A stretch of 64,000 nt of DNA from Spongiactinospora sp. TRM90649 (GTDB lineage Bacteria > Actinomycetota > Actinomycetes > Streptosporangiales > Streptosporangiaceae), in NCBI RefSeq assembly GCF_029382225.1, contig NZ_JARLTC010000009.1, positions 124,001 to 188,000 on the forward strand, in the 5' to 3' direction. Position numbers and translations under genes: made by a program. Shown piece after piece: positions 48,683 to 58,770 of this stretch. The stretch's first letter is position 1. The number at the start of each line of letters is the position of its first letter. The notes beneath the pieces were generated by a model. It ran no database searches and was not told where the DNA came from. It saw nothing but the letters and a program-made list of their open reading frames with translations.

Positions 48683-49560
48683 CCGCCGGGCCGACCTCGT
48701 TCGCCGCCGCCGGGGCCAGGTCGTCCCACAGGCGGCTGATCCCGCCGATCGCGCTGTTCGCGGTGATCGTGGTGCTGTGGGATCTGGCGAACACCCGGCG
48801 CTGGGTCAGCGACCTGATCCTGCCCAGGCCGGGCGAGGTCGTCGTCTCCGTCTACGAGCACTTCGCCGGCGGGCTGGTCTGGCCGCATCTGGCGACCACC
48901 CTGTACGAGACGCTCGCCGGTTTCGCCCTGGCGGCGGTGCTGGGGGTCGGGCTGGCCGTCGCGGCGGGTTCGTCTTCGCTGCTCAGGCAGATGATCTACC
49001 CCTACGCGGTGACGCTGCAGATCCTGCCGATGCTGTCGATCGCGCCGATCCTGATCTCGGCGTTCGGCTTCGGCTACACCTCGAAGATCGTCATCGCGGG
49101 CATGATCGCCTTCTTCCCGATCTTCGTCAACGCGCTCACCGGCCTGCTCACCCCGGACCCGGACGCCGAGGAGCTGTTCCGCTCGCTGCGCGCCGGGAAG
49201 AAGAAGACCTTCACCGGCCTGCTGCTGCCCACCGCCGCCCCGATGATCTTCGCCGGGCTGCGGATCGGGCTCACCCTGGCGCTGGCGGGCGCGGTCGTCG
49301 CCGAACTCGTCTCGGCGCAGGAGGGGCTGGGCTTCCTCATCCAGCGGCACACCGCACAGCTCAACCAGGACGACGCGTTCGCGGTGGTGCTGATCCTGAC
49401 CGCGATGGGGCTGCTGCTGTACGGGGCGATCAACCTCATCGACCACGTCGTGGTGTTCTGGCGGCACCCCGGCAGGCTCACCCGCAAGTCAAGAAGCCGG
49501 AGCAGGCGCTTCCAGCGGCTGCTTCCGCCGGCGGCCGTCACGGCGGAGAAGGTGCCATGA
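48679..49560 (+). CDS. ABC transporter permease
   Basis: A 293-residue permease of the NrtB/SsuC/ThiX-like class with about six helices. The EAA-like cytoplasmic loop is seen as LFRSLRAGKKKTFTGLLLPT before the GLRIGLTLAL helix. GTG 48679 overlaps the ATPase stop. A basic, Ser/Arg-rich tail ends the protein. Its stop overlaps the lipoprotein start (ATGA). Confidence 0.9.
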   Translation: MTAGPTSFAAAGARSSHRRLIPPIALFAVIVVLWDLANTRRWVSDLILPRPGEVVVSVYEHFAGGLVWPHLATTLYETLAGFALAAVLGVGLAVAAGSSSLLRQMIYPYAVTLQILPMLSIAPILISAFGFGYTSKIVIAGMIAFFPIFVNALTGLLTPDPDAEELFRSLRAGKKKTFTGLLLPTAAPMIFAGLRIGLTLALAGAVVAELVSAQEGLGFLIQRHTAQLNQDDAFAVVLILTAMGLLLYGAINLIDHVVVFWRHPGRLTRKSRSRSRRFQRLLPPAAVTAEKVP

Positions 49561-50627
49561 CAAGATCTCGGCCAACACCCGTTCTGCTCACACTCCTGCT
49601 GATCATCGCGCTGTCCGCCTGCGGCGGCACCGGCGCCGCCACCGGCGGCTCGGACGGCAGGCTCACCCTCGCCACCCCCGCCCCCAACTCGCTGTTCACC
49701 TTCAACCAGGTCATCGCGGAGAAGCTCGGCTTCTTCAAGGACGAGGGCCTGACCGTCACGCTCGCCCCGGTGGTGGACAGCATCCCGATCGCCGGGCTGG
49801 TGCAGAACGGCAAGGCCGACATCGGCCTGGTCGCGGCCACGGACGCGATCACGGCGGCGCTCCGCACGGACGAGCTGCGCATGCCGTACGACGAGCGGAC
49901 CGGCGGCAACGGCTTCCTCGTCGGCCTCGTCGTCCCGGAAAAGAGCGGCGTCAAGACGGTCGCCGACCTTGCGGGGAAGAACGTCGGCCTGGCCTCCCCC
50001 GACCAGGACCGCGCGTACCTGACCGCCGTCCTGCGGAAGGCCGGCATGACCATCGGCGACGTCGAGACCACGATGGTCGGGCCGGGCAGCCCGTCGGTGG
50101 CGCAGACCCTGGAGTCCGGGCGCATCGCGGCCTACGCCGGGACGCTCACCGACTTCTTCGCCTTCGACGAGGCCGGGCTGCCGGTGCGCGACATCACCCC
50201 CGAGGGCCTGGAGGGCCTGCCGGTCGGCGGCTACATCGTGCGCGCCGAGAGCCTGAAGCAGGGCGACGCGCTGGTGCGGTTCTTCCGGGCGATGGCCAGG
50301 GGCACCTACGTCGGCCTGGAACGCCCGAAGGTGGCGGAGGCCGCCGCCCGGCAGGCCGCCCCGGAGGAGTGGGGCGAGCCGGAGAAGAGCAGGGGCCTGC
50401 TCGCGGAGCTGGCCAAGACCCTGGCACCCTTCGACGGGAAGAACTTCGGCGAGATCAAGGCGGATCGCTGGAGCAACGCGCAGAGCCTCCTGAAAGAGGC
50501 CGGGGTGATCGACGCCTCCGTCGATCTGAACACGTTCCTGGCGCGGGACGTGCTCGCGCCCGTCAACGCCTTCGACCGCGCCGCGACGCTGGCCAAGGCC
50601 GACGCCTGGCTCGCCCAGAACGGCTGA
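49557..50627 (+). CDS. ABC transporter substrate-binding lipoprotein (NMT1/THI5-like)
   Basis: The 356-residue protein has a lipoprotein signal peptide with lipobox LSAC (C22), then a periplasmic-binding fold of the SsuA/NMT1-THI5 type (NQVIAEKLGFFKDEGLTVTLA, and GLVQNGKADIGLV). These receptors take thiamine precursors, sulfonates, nitrate-like or aromatic substrates. In this operon of amidases and PaaK it probably delivers an amide or aromatic acid. Starts by ATGA overlap with the permease. Confidence 0.9.
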   Translation: MTRSRPTPVLLTLLLIIALSACGGTGAATGGSDGRLTLATPAPNSLFTFNQVIAEKLGFFKDEGLTVTLAPVVDSIPIAGLVQNGKADIGLVAATDAITAALRTDELRMPYDERTGGNGFLVGLVVPEKSGVKTVADLAGKNVGLASPDQDRAYLTAVLRKAGMTIGDVETTMVGPGSPSVAQTLESGRIAAYAGTLTDFFAFDEAGLPVRDITPEGLEGLPVGGYIVRAESLKQGDALVRFFRAMARGTYVGLERPKVAEAAARQAAPEEWGEPEKSRGLLAELAKTLAPFDGKNFGEIKADRWSNAQSLLKEAGVIDASVDLNTFLARDVLAPVNAFDRAATLAKADAWLAQNG

Positions 50628-50682
50628 GCCCCCCATCCACCATTCCGGCAATGAAGATCCGACTCTTCTTGAGGAGCACACC

Positions 50683-51321
50683 TTGACGAACATCGCCGTT
50701 CTCGGTTCCGGGCGCGTGGGTGGCACCCTGGCCGCCAAGTTCGCCGAAACCGGGCACCAGATCACCATCGGCAGCAGGAACGTCACCGAGGTCTCCGCCA
50801 GGTGGGCGGGCCCGGCGGTGAAGGTCGCGAGCCCCGCCGACGCCGCGCGGGCCGCCTCGGTGGTCGTCAACGCGACCCCCGGCGACACCTCCCTGGAACG
50901 GCTCACCGCGCTGCGCGACGAGCTGTCCGGGAAGATCCTGATCGACGTGTCCAACGCCACGGAGCACGGGCCGGACGGCATGCCGGGCGGCCTCTGCTAC
51001 CCCAACAGCAGCGTGGCCGAGCACCTGCAGGCCGTCCTGCCGGAGACGCGGGTGGTGAAGACCCTGAACACCATGGTCTTCCCGGTCATGGTCGATCCGC
51101 ACCGGCTCAAGAGCTCGCCGAACGTGTTCCTGTCCGGTGACGACGACGCCGCCAAGAAGGTCGTCACCGAGCTGCTGGGGGACCTCGGCTGGCCCGCGGA
51201 GTGGATCGAGGACCTGGGGGGCATCACCACCGCGCGGGGACCGGAGGCGATCATGCTGCTGGTCCCGGCGATCATGCGCAAGCACGGCATGGTCCCGTTC
51301 GCGTTCCGCGTCGTGCTGTAG
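50683..51321 (+). CDS. NADPH-dependent F420 reductase-like protein
   Basis: A 212-residue Rossmann protein with VLGSGRVGGTLAAKFAETGH, the GxGxxG NADP loop typical of F420H2:NADP oxidoreductases and related imine/keto reductases. A TTG start at 50683 is chosen because GAGGAG lies just upstream and no ATG or GTG fits. The role in the operon is unknown; it may reduce an imine or keto intermediate, or recycle F420. Confidence 0.78.
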   Translation: MTNIAVLGSGRVGGTLAAKFAETGHQITIGSRNVTEVSARWAGPAVKVASPADAARAASVVVNATPGDTSLERLTALRDELSGKILIDVSNATEHGPDGMPGGLCYPNSSVAEHLQAVLPETRVVKTLNTMVFPVMVDPHRLKSSPNVFLSGDDDAAKKVVTELLGDLGWPAEWIEDLGGITTARGPEAIMLLVPAIMRKHGMVPFAFRVVL

Positions 51322-51330
51322 GCGGCGGGC

Positions 51331-52740
51331 ATGCGGAAGGAACCGCACTGGCTGACGGCCGTCGAGGCCGTCCGCCTGCTGCGCGACGGCGCGCTGAAGA
51401 TCGACGACTATGTGGAGGCGCTGATCGAGCGCACCACCCGGCTGTCGCACCTGAACACCTACATCACCCACGATCCCGGCCTCATCCGGCGCTCGCTGAA
51501 CGACGGCCCGGAGCCGGCCGGCCCGCTGTACGGCCTGCCGTTCGCGCTGAAGGACTCCATCGGCACCGCGCACCTTCCCACCACGGCCGCCACCCCGGGC
51601 CTGCGTAACTGGCGGCCGGGCCGGGACGCGCCGATCGCGCGGCGGCTGCTCGACGCGGGCGGCACGCTGATGGGCAAGCAGGCGCTGGGCGAGCTGTCCT
51701 TCGGGATGACCGGCGACAACCCGGCGTTCGGCACGGTGGGCAACCCCTATAACGAGTCGTACATAGTGGGAGGAAGCAGCGGCGGGACCGCTGCGGGCGT
51801 CGCGGCCGGGCTGGTCCCGGCGGCGCTGGGGGCCGACACGGGCGGGTCCTGCCGGATCCCGGCGGCGCTGTGCGGCTGTGTCGGTTTCCGCCCCACCCAC
51901 GGGCGCTACGACCAGCGCGGCATCGTGCCGATCTCCTCCACCCGCGACACGGCCGGGCCGATCGCCCGGTGCGTGGCGGACGTGCGGCTGATCGACTCCA
52001 TCTGCTCCCCCGACGGCGCGGACCCGTCGGCCACGGCCGACCTGTCCGGGCTGCGGCTGGGCGTGCCGTCCGCGTACTTCTACGAGGACCTCGACCCGGA
52101 CGTGGCCGCGGTGACCGAACGCGCGCTGGCCGAACTCGCGGCGCGGGGCGCGGTGCTGGTCGAGCAGGACATCCCGCACCTGCGGCGGCTCAACGAGCTG
52201 GTCGCCTTCACCATCGTGCTGTACGAGGTGGGCCGGGAGCTGTCGGCCTATCTCTACCAGCACGCGGCGCCGCTGAACTTCCGCGACCTGGTCGGGTGGG
52301 TCGCGATCGGCTCGGTGCGCGAGACGCTCTCCGCGCTCGTCGGCGAGGACCAGATCTCCGCCGCCGACTACCGGGAGGCGCTCACGGTGCACCTCCCGGC
52401 GCTGCGCGCGGCCTACGCCGGCTACTTCGTCGAACACGAGGTGAGCGCCATCGTGGTCCCGACGACGCCGCTGCCCGCCCGTCCGCACCGGCCTTCGGGG
52501 CAGGACGCCACGGTCCCGCTCAACGGCGTCGAAGTGGACACCTTCCTCACCTACATCCGCAACACCGACCCGCCGAGCAGTGCGGGGCTGCCGTGCCTGT
52601 CGATTCCGTCGGGCCTGTCCGGCGACGGCCTGCCGATCGGCCTGGAACTCGTCGGCCCCGCCGCCTCCGACACCCGGCTGCTGGCCATCGGCGAGGCGAT
52701 CGAGGCCGCCCTGCCCCCGCTGCCCAGGCCCGCGCTCTGA
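51331..52740 (+). CDS. Amidase (second amidase signature enzyme)
   Basis: A 469-residue amidase-signature enzyme with catalytic lysine in LPFALKDSIGT, GGSSGGTAAGVAAG and GADTGGSCRIPAALC. It differs throughout from the operon's first amidase, so it likely has another substrate rather than being a duplicate. It starts 9 bases after the reductase gene. Confidence 0.9.
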   Translation: MRKEPHWLTAVEAVRLLRDGALKIDDYVEALIERTTRLSHLNTYITHDPGLIRRSLNDGPEPAGPLYGLPFALKDSIGTAHLPTTAATPGLRNWRPGRDAPIARRLLDAGGTLMGKQALGELSFGMTGDNPAFGTVGNPYNESYIVGGSSGGTAAGVAAGLVPAALGADTGGSCRIPAALCGCVGFRPTHGRYDQRGIVPISSTRDTAGPIARCVADVRLIDSICSPDGADPSATADLSGLRLGVPSAYFYEDLDPDVAAVTERALAELAARGAVLVEQDIPHLRRLNELVAFTIVLYEVGRELSAYLYQHAAPLNFRDLVGWVAIGSVRETLSALVGEDQISAADYREALTVHLPALRAAYAGYFVEHEVSAIVVPTTPLPARPHRPSGQDATVPLNGVEVDTFLTYIRNTDPPSSAGLPCLSIPSGLSGDGLPIGLELVGPAASDTRLLAIGEAIEAALPPLPRPAL

Positions 52741-52766
52741 AGCCCCGTCCACTCAGGAGCCGAATC

Positions 52767-53552
52767 ATGAACGAGAGCAAGGCCGTGCACTACGAGCGGC
52801 GGGACGGGCTGGCGCTCATCCGCCTCGACCGGCCGGAGGCCGCCAACGCCATCGACCCCCCGGCGCTGCGGGCGCTGGGCGCGGCCTATCACCGGGCCGA
52901 CAACGACGATCAGGTGAAGGTCGTGGTGCTGCACGCGGAGGGCCGCGACTTCTCCGCCGGACTGGACCCGACGAGTTTCCTGCCGGTGCTGCGCGCCCGC
53001 GAGTACAGCGCCGACGGGCCCGGGCTGATCAATCCGTTCGGGACGACGACGCGCCTGTCCAAGCCGCTGGTCGTGGCGGTGCAGGGCACGGTGGGCGCGA
53101 TGGCGCACGAGCTGATGCTGGCCGCCGACATCCGGATCGCCGCGTCCGACGCCAGATTCGGCCAGGGCGAGGTCAGCCGGGGAACCTCCCCGGCGGGCGG
53201 CGGCGGCGCGCGCATGCCGCTCACGGCGGGGTGGGGCAACGCCATGCGGTGGATCCTCACCGGGGAGAGCTGGGACGCGGCGGAGGCGTTCCGGCTCGGG
53301 CTGGTTCAGGAGGTCGTCGCGCCCGGCGAGCAGGTGCCGCGCGCGGTCGAGCTGGCGGAGCGGATCGCGACGCACCCGCCGCTCGCCGTCCGCGAGACGC
53401 TCCGGCTGGGACGGCGGGCCTGGGAGGGCCACGCCCAGCAGGTCCTCGCCGAGCTGGTGCCGACCCTCTACCGGCTGCTGAACACGCGTGACTTCGCCGA
53501 GCGGCTCACCGCCATGCGCGAGGGAAGGGAGCCGGTGTACGTGGGCGAGTGA
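52767..53552 (+). CDS. Enoyl-CoA hydratase/isomerase (crotonase family)
   Basis: A 261-residue crotonase-fold enzyme (RLDRPEAANAI, HAEGRDFSAGLD with the oxyanion hole, AADIRIAASDARFGQGE). It acts on acyl-CoA and could serve as a PaaF/PaaG-like step after ring epoxidation, as no other paa hydratase is present, but close-family evidence is lacking. It is the last gene of the operon; a convergent TetR gene follows. Confidence 0.85.
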   Translation: MNESKAVHYERRDGLALIRLDRPEAANAIDPPALRALGAAYHRADNDDQVKVVVLHAEGRDFSAGLDPTSFLPVLRAREYSADGPGLINPFGTTTRLSKPLVVAVQGTVGAMAHELMLAADIRIAASDARFGQGEVSRGTSPAGGGGARMPLTAGWGNAMRWILTGESWDAAEAFRLGLVQEVVAPGEQVPRAVELAERIATHPPLAVRETLRLGRRAWEGHAQQVLAELVPTLYRLLNTRDFAERLTAMREGREPVYVGE

Positions 53553-53567
53553 TGCTCCCGATACGCC

Positions 53568-54179
53568 TTATCGCCGCAGGCCGTCGAACGCCATCGCGCG
53601 GACGGCCGCGGCGAGCCCGGCCGCCCCGGTCGGCTCACCGGGGCGGTACCACTCCACCACCGAGTTGATCATGCCGAACAGCAGCCGGGCGGCGATGGCG
53701 GGATCGACGTCGACCCGGATGTCGCCGTCGTCCTTGGCCTCGGCGACGAGTTCGGCCACCAGCCGGTCGAACCGCCGCCGCCGCGCCAGCGCGCGCTGCT
53801 CGACCTCGGTGTTGCCGCGCACCCGCAGCAGCAGGGTGACGAAGGGCAGCCGCTCGACCAGCACCGCGACGCTGCCCTGGATCAGGTGGTCGAGCCGGTC
53901 GATCGCGGGGGCCTGGCGCGCTGCGGCGTCGGCCGCGGCCTCGAACAGGCCGTCCAGGGCGTGATCGACGGCCAGCCGCAGCAGTTCGTCCTTGCTCGCG
54001 ACGTGATGGTAGATGGCGGCCTTGGAGATGCCGAGCTTCTTGGACAGGTCGTCCATGCTGGTGCCGTCGTAGCCGCGCTCGTTGAAGACCTGGACCGCCA
54101 CCTGGAGCAGGGTCTCCCGGTTGTATCCGGGGCGTCCCCTGCGCGGGCGGCTTGAGTCCACGGTCGGCACGCTTTTCAT
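53568..54179 (-). CDS. paaR: TetR-family regulator (PaaR-like)
   Basis: A 203-residue TetR repressor. The N-terminal HTH reads GTSMDDLSKKLGISKAAIYHH after RGRPGYNRETLLQVA, and the rest is a helical ligand domain. It is divergent from paaZ with a palindromic operator between them, so it likely represses paaZABCDE and responds to phenylacetyl-CoA as known for PaaR proteins. ATG 54179 (MKSVPTVD) is favoured over a start 12 codons upstream. Confidence 0.85.
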   Translation of the reverse strand: MKSVPTVDSSRPRRGRPGYNRETLLQVAVQVFNERGYDGTSMDDLSKKLGISKAAIYHHVASKDELLRLAVDHALDGLFEAAADAAARQAPAIDRLDHLIQGSVAVLVERLPFVTLLLRVRGNTEVEQRALARRRRFDRLVAELVAEAKDDGDIRVDVDPAIAARLLFGMINSVVEWYRPGEPTGAAGLAAAVRAMAFDGLRR

Positions 54180-54231
54180 TATGGGCCCATGGACCAGGGC
54201 TTCCGCCGGGCGCACCCGGCGGGTTACATTA

Positions 54232-54251
54232 CTAACCGAACGTCCGGTCAG
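54232..54251. promoter_or_regulatory. Palindromic TetR operator upstream of paaZ
   Basis: CTAACCGAACGTCCGGTCAG is an imperfect 20-bp palindrome (10 of 12 half-site bases symmetric around ACGT) lying 53 bases from the regulator start and 19 before the paaZ start. Position and AACCGAACG core fit a PaaR-type TetR operator. Confidence 0.65.
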
Positions 54252-54269
54252 TTAATGGAGGTGGCCAGG

Positions 54270-56291
54270 GTGATCCCACTGCGGAGCTTCGTCTCGGGTC
54301 GTTGGCAGGTCCCGTCCGACGAAGGCCGCCCGGTGCTCGACGCGGTGACGGGCAAGGAGGTGGCGCGCGTCTCGGCGGCGGGCGTCGACCGGGCGGCGGC
54401 GCTCGCCTACGGCCGCCGCGCCGGCGGCCCCGCCCTGCGCGAGCTGACCTTCCACCAGCGCGCCGCGCTGCTGAAGCGGCTCGCCCTGTTCCTGCGCGAG
54501 CACCGCGAGGAGCTGTACGCGCTGTCGGCCCGCACCGGCGCCACCCCCGCCGACTCCCGCGTCGACGTGGACGGCGGGATCGGCGTGCTGCTGTCCTACG
54601 CGAGCAAGGGCCGCCGCGAGTTGCCCAACGACACGGTGCTGGTGGAAGGCGAGACGGAGCCGCTGAGCAAGGGCGGCACGTTCGTCGGCCGCCATCTGTG
54701 CACGCCGATGCCGGGCGTCGCGGTGCAGATCAACGCCTTCAACTTCCCCGTCTGGGGACCGCTGGAGAAGTTCGCGCCCGCCTTCCTCGCCGGGATGCCG
54801 AGCCTGGTCAAGCCCGCCACCCCGACCGCCTACCTCACCGCCCGGCTCGTCGAGCTGGCCGTCGAGTCGGGCGTGCTGCCCGACGGAACCCTGCAGCTCC
54901 TGTGCGGCGAGGCCGGAGACCTGCTCGACCACCTCACCGAGCAGGACCTGGTGGCGTTCACCGGCTCGGCCGCCACCGCCGCCCGGCTGCGCGACCACCC
55001 GGCGATCTCCGGCCGCTCCGTGCGGTTCAACGCCGAGGCCGACTCGCTCAACTGCGCCGTCCTGGGCCCCGACGCCCGGCCCGGCACGACCGAGTTCGAC
55101 CTGTACGTCGGGCAGCTCGTCACGGAGATGACGGTGAAGGCCGGCCAGAAGTGCACCGCGATCCGCCGGGCCATCGTCCCGGCCGATCTGCTGGACGCGG
55201 TGGCCGAGGCGACCAGGGAACGGCTTGCGGCCGTCAGGGTCGGCGACCCGGCGCACCCGGAGGTCACGATGGGCCCGCTGGCCGGCCGCGAGCAGCGCGA
55301 GGAGGTCCGCTGCGCGCTCAAGAGCCTGATGGACGCGGCGACCGTCGTGCACGGCACGCCCGACCGGGTGGACGCGCTGGGCGCGGACGCCGAGCGCGGC
55401 GCGTTCCTGTCGCCGATCCTGCTCTCGGCGGGCGATCCCGCGCGCGGCGAGGTGCACGAGGTGGAGGCGTTCGGGCCGGTGGCCACGCTGGTGCCGTACC
55501 ACTCGGCGGCGCACGCGGTGGAGCTGGCCGCACGCGGCCGGGGCAGCCTGGTGGCGTCCGTGGTCACGGCCGACCCCGGCTTCGCCCGCACGGTCGTCCT
55601 CGGCGCGGCGCCCTGGCACGGGCGGATCCTGGTGCTCAACGCCGAGGACGCGCGGGAGTCCACCGGCCACGGCTCGCCGCTGCCGATGCTGGTGCACGGC
55701 GGTCCCGGCCGGGCCGGGGGCGGCGAGGAGCTCGGCGGCGTCCGGGGCGTGCTGCACCACATGCGGCGGACGGCGATCCAGGCCGGTCCGGCCATGATGA
55801 GCGCGCTCACCGGCAGGTGGACCCAGGGCGCGCCGCGCGCCGAGGGCGTCCACCCGTTCCGCAAGCACCTGGGCGAACTGCGGGTCGGCGACTCGGTGAC
55901 CGCCGGGCCGCGCACGGTGTCGCTCGCCGACATCGAGCACTTCGCCGAGTTCACCGGCGACACCTTCTACGCGCACATGGACGAGGAGGCCGCCGCCGCC
56001 AACCCGTTCTTCGACGGCCGGGTCGCGCACGGCTACCTGGTCGTCTCACTGGCCGCCGGGCTGTTCGTGGACCCCGATCCGGGGCCGGTGCTGGCCAACT
56101 ACGGCCTGGAGAACCTGCGGTTCCTGACCCCGGTCTACCCCGGTGACGAGCTGAGCGTCACACTCACCGCCAAGCAGATCACGCCCCGGGAGGACGCCGA
56201 GCACGGCGAGGTCCGCTGGGACACCCGGGTCACCAACCAGGACGGCGCCGTGGTCGCCGCCTACGACGTGCTCACCATGGTGCGGAAGTGA
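54270..56291 (+). CDS. paaZ: PaaZ bifunctional oxepin-CoA hydrolase/3-oxo-5,6-dehydrosuberyl-CoA semialdehyde dehydrogenase
   Basis: A 673-residue fusion, close to the usual 680. The aldehyde dehydrogenase half (about 1-530) carries [14 protein letters not shown] and the catalytic cysteine in [14 protein letters not shown]; the C-terminal R-hydratase half (about 545-673) has [19 protein letters not shown] and [19 protein letters not shown]. It opens the oxepin ring and oxidises the semialdehyde. GTG 54270 follows GGAGGTGG with correct spacing; ATG 54255 would leave that ribosome-binding site inside the gene. Confidence 0.93.
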   Translation: MIPLRSFVSGRWQVPSDEGRPVLDAVTGKEVARVSAAGVDRAAALAYGRRAGGPALRELTFHQRAALLKRLALFLREHREELYALSARTGATPADSRVDVDGGIGVLLSYASKGRRELPNDTVLVEGETEPLSKGGTFVGRHLCTPMPGVAVQINAFNFPVWGPLEKFAPAFLAGMPSLVKPATPTAYLTARLVELAVESGVLPDGTLQLLCGEAGDLLDHLTEQDLVAFTGSAATAARLRDHPAISGRSVRFNAEADSLNCAVLGPDARPGTTEFDLYVGQLVTEMTVKAGQKCTAIRRAIVPADLLDAVAEATRERLAAVRVGDPAHPEVTMGPLAGREQREEVRCALKSLMDAATVVHGTPDRVDALGADAERGAFLSPILLSAGDPARGEVHEVEAFGPVATLVPYHSAAHAVELAARGRGSLVASVVTADPGFARTVVLGAAPWHGRILVLNAEDARESTGHGSPLPMLVHGGPGRAGGGEELGGVRGVLHHMRRTAIQAGPAMMSALTGRWTQGAPRAEGVHPFRKHLGELRVGDSVTAGPRTVSLADIEHFAEFTGDTFYAHMDEEAAAANPFFDGRVAHGYLVVSLAAGLFVDPDPGPVLANYGLENLRFLTPVYPGDELSVTLTAKQITPREDAEHGEVRWDTRVTNQDGAVVAAYDVLTMVRK

Positions 56292-56298
56292 GGGCCAG

Positions 56299-57240
56299 AT
56301 GAGTGACCCGATGAGTGACCCGATGACCGGATTCGACGCGATCATCGCACGTGACCAGCGGGTGGAGCCCCGCGACGAGATGCCGGACGCCTACCGGGCG
56401 ACGCTGATCCGGCAGATCGCCCAGCACGCCCACTCGGAGATCATCGGCATGCAGCCGGAGGGGTACTGGATCACCCGGGCGCCCTCGCTGCGCCGCAAGG
56501 CGATCCTGCTGGCCAAGGTCCAGGACGAGGCCGGCCACGGCCTCTACCTCTACGCGGCGGCCGAGACCCTCGGCGCGGACCGGGACGACCTCACCGACGC
56601 GCTGATGTCCGGACGCCAGAAGTACTCCTCGATCTTCAACTACCCGTCGCTGACGTTCGCCGACGTGGGCGTGATCGGCTGGCTGGTGGACGGCGCGGCG
56701 ATCTGCAACCAGGTGCCGCTGTGCCGCACCTCCTACGGCCCGTACGCGCGGGCGATGATCCGCATCTGCAAGGAGGAGTCCTTCCACCAGCGGCAGGGCT
56801 ACGAGCTGCTGATGACCATGATGCGCGGCACCGGATCGCAGCGCGAGATGGTCCAGGACGCGGTGGACCGCTGGTGGTGGCCCGCGCTGATGATGTTCGG
56901 CCCCCCGGACGGCGAGTCCCCCAACTCCGCCAGGTCGATGGCCTGGAAGATCAAGCGGCACACCAACGACGAGCTGCGCCAGCGGTTCGTGGACATGAGC
57001 GTGCCGCAGGCGGACGCGCTCGGCGTCGCCCTGCCCGACCCGGAGCTGCGCTGGAACGCCGAGCGCGGCCGGCACGACTTCGGCGAGATCGACTGGGCGG
57101 AGTTCCGCCGCGTGGTCGGCGGCGACGGCCCCTGCAACGCCGAGCGGGTCGCGGTGCGCCGGGCGGCGCACGAGGACGGCGCCTGGGTCCGCGAGGCCGC
57201 GGCGGCGCACGCCGCCAAGAGCGCCGGGCGGGCGGCATGA
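56299..57240 (+). CDS. paaA: Phenylacetyl-CoA 1,2-epoxidase catalytic subunit PaaA
   Basis: A 313-residue di-iron oxygenase subunit that epoxidises phenylacetyl-CoA. Metal residues are in [17 protein letters not shown] and the second helix [15 protein letters not shown]. The gene starts with ATGAGTGACCCG twice in tandem (56299-56322), giving duplicate Met-Ser-Asp-Pro and two alternative start codons. It follows paaZ by 7 bases and its stop overlaps paaB. Confidence 0.95.
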   Translation: MSDPMSDPMTGFDAIIARDQRVEPRDEMPDAYRATLIRQIAQHAHSEIIGMQPEGYWITRAPSLRRKAILLAKVQDEAGHGLYLYAAAETLGADRDDLTDALMSGRQKYSSIFNYPSLTFADVGVIGWLVDGAAICNQVPLCRTSYGPYARAMIRICKEESFHQRQGYELLMTMMRGTGSQREMVQDAVDRWWWPALMMFGPPDGESPNSARSMAWKIKRHTNDELRQRFVDMSVPQADALGVALPDPELRWNAERGRHDFGEIDWAEFRRVVGGDGPCNAERVAVRRAAHEDGAWVREAAAAHAAKSAGRAA

Positions 57241-57515
57241 GCTGGCCGCTGTGGGAGGTCTTCGTCCGGGCCAGGCGCGGCCTGAGCCATGTGCACGCGG
57301 GCTCGCTGCGCGCCGCCGACGAGGCCATGGCCCTGCACAACGCCCGCGACCTCTACACCCGCAGGGACGAGGGCGTGAGCATCTGGGTGGTCAGGAGCGA
57401 GCACATCGCCGCCTCCAGCCCGCAGGAGCGCGACCCGTTCTTCGCCCCCAACGCCGACAAGATCTATCGCCACCCGACCTTCTATGAGATTCCCGAAGAT
57501 GTCCCCCATATCTGA
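57237..57515 (+). CDS. paaB: Phenylacetyl-CoA epoxidase subunit PaaB
   Basis: A 92-residue protein, starting [19 protein letters not shown] and ending [14 protein letters not shown], like canonical PaaB. It is a small structural subunit needed for full PaaABCDE activity. ATGA overlap with paaA; the next gene starts 17 bases inside its end. Confidence 0.94.
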   Translation: MSWPLWEVFVRARRGLSHVHAGSLRAADEAMALHNARDLYTRRDEGVSIWVVRSEHIAASSPQERDPFFAPNADKIYRHPTFYEIPEDVPHI

Positions 57516-58254
57516 GGAACTGGCGCAGTACTGCCTGATGCTGGGCGACGACGCGCTGATCATGTCGCATCGCCTCCAGGAGTGGTGCACCCACGCCCCC
57601 GAGCTGGAGGAGGAGGTGGCCCTGGCCAACATCGCGCTCGACCTGCTCGGCCAGGCCCGCCTGCTGCTGGCCCGCGCGGGCGGCTCCGAGGCGGACGAGG
57701 ACCGGCTGGCCTTCTTTCGCGACGCCGGGGAGTTCCGCAACGTGCGGTTCGTCGAGAAGAGCGGGGACTTCGCCGTCGTCATGGCCCGGCTCCTGGTGTT
57801 CTCCGCATGGCGGCTCGCGCTGTTCGGCGCGCTGACCGCCTCGCGGGACCCCGAGCTGGCGGCCGTGGCCAAGAAGGGCGTCAAGGAGCTCGCCTACCAC
57901 CGCGACCACGCCGCCCAGTGGATGGTCCGGCTCGGCGACGGCACCGACCTGTCCCGCGAGCGCGCCCAGCGGGCCTGGGACGACGCCCTCGACGACGCCG
58001 CCGAACTGCTGCACGCGCACCCCGTCGAGCGGCGGATGGCCGGGGCCGGGATCGGCGCCGACCCGGCCGCCGCGCGTGCCGCGCTGGACGAGGTCCTGAC
58101 CACGGTGGCGACGGCCGCCACCCTGCGCCACCGCCCCCTCGGCCCACCGCCGGACGGCGGGACCGGCCGGTACGGCGAGCACTCCGCCCCCATGGCCGGG
58201 CTGCTCGGCGAACTGCAGGGCGTCGCCCGCGCCCACCCGGACGCCACATGGTGA
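57499..58254 (+). CDS. paaC: Phenylacetyl-CoA epoxidase structural subunit PaaC
   Basis: A 251-residue protein of the PaaA-related fold that scaffolds the catalytic subunit without a full di-iron site. Seen are EVALANIALDLLGQARLLL, ELAYHRDHAAQWMVRLG and the C-terminal AHPDATW. ATG 57499 is preferred to ATG 57484 because [12 protein letters not shown] aligns with the usual start. Confidence 0.92.
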   Translation: MSPISEELAQYCLMLGDDALIMSHRLQEWCTHAPELEEEVALANIALDLLGQARLLLARAGGSEADEDRLAFFRDAGEFRNVRFVEKSGDFAVVMARLLVFSAWRLALFGALTASRDPELAAVAKKGVKELAYHRDHAAQWMVRLGDGTDLSRERAQRAWDDALDDAAELLHAHPVERRMAGAGIGADPAAARAALDEVLTTVATAATLRHRPLGPPPDGGTGRYGEHSAPMAGLLGELQGVARAHPDATW

Positions 58255-58769
58255 CGGCATCGGGGGCACCGACGGCCTCGACGGCACCGACGGCACGGCA
58301 GGTCGCCGAGACGGTGACCGACCCCGAGCTGCCGGTGCTGACCCTGGCCGATCTCGGCGTGCTGCGCGAGGTGACCGAACGCCCGGACGGCCTGGTCGTG
58401 GTGGCCATCACACCCACCTACACCGGCTGCCCGGCGATCGAGGCGATGCGCGACGACCTGCGCGCCCGGCTGGCCGAGGAGGGGTTCACCCGGGTCGAGA
58501 TCCGCACGGTCCTGGACCCTCCGTGGACCAGCGACTGGATCAGCGCGGCGGGCCGGGAGAAGCTCCGGGCGGCGGGGATCGCGCCGCCGTCCCCCGCTCC
58601 CCCGTCCGGCGGCCCGGTGAACCTCGGGCCGATCCACCGCCTGGTGCGCTGCCCGCGCTGCGGCTCGGCCGACACCGTGACGCTGTCCGCGTTCGGCTCC
58701 ACCGCCTGCAAGTCCCTGCACCGCTGCCACGCCTGCGGCGAACCCTTCGAACGCGTGAAGGAGATCTGA
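58248..58769 (+). CDS. paaD: Phenylacetyl-CoA epoxidase maturation protein PaaD
   Basis: A 173-residue DUF59-domain protein. DPELPVLTLADLGVLREV and TYTGCPAIEAM are typical. The C-terminus has the four-cysteine site CPRCGSAD and CHACGEPF. PaaD is thought to help iron-sulfur assembly for PaaE or the complex. The start overlaps paaC by 7 bases. Confidence 0.92.
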   Translation: MVTASGAPTASTAPTARQVAETVTDPELPVLTLADLGVLREVTERPDGLVVVAITPTYTGCPAIEAMRDDLRARLAEEGFTRVEIRTVLDPPWTSDWISAAGREKLRAAGIAPPSPAPPSGGPVNLGPIHRLVRCPRCGSADTVTLSAFGSTACKSLHRCHACGEPFERVKEI

Positions 58770-58770
58770 G

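Noticed and set aside
56299..56322. Tandem 12-bp repeat at the start of paaA as a regulatory site
   Set aside because: It is simply a duplicated Met-Ser-Asp-Pro start region; no operator-like symmetry is seen.
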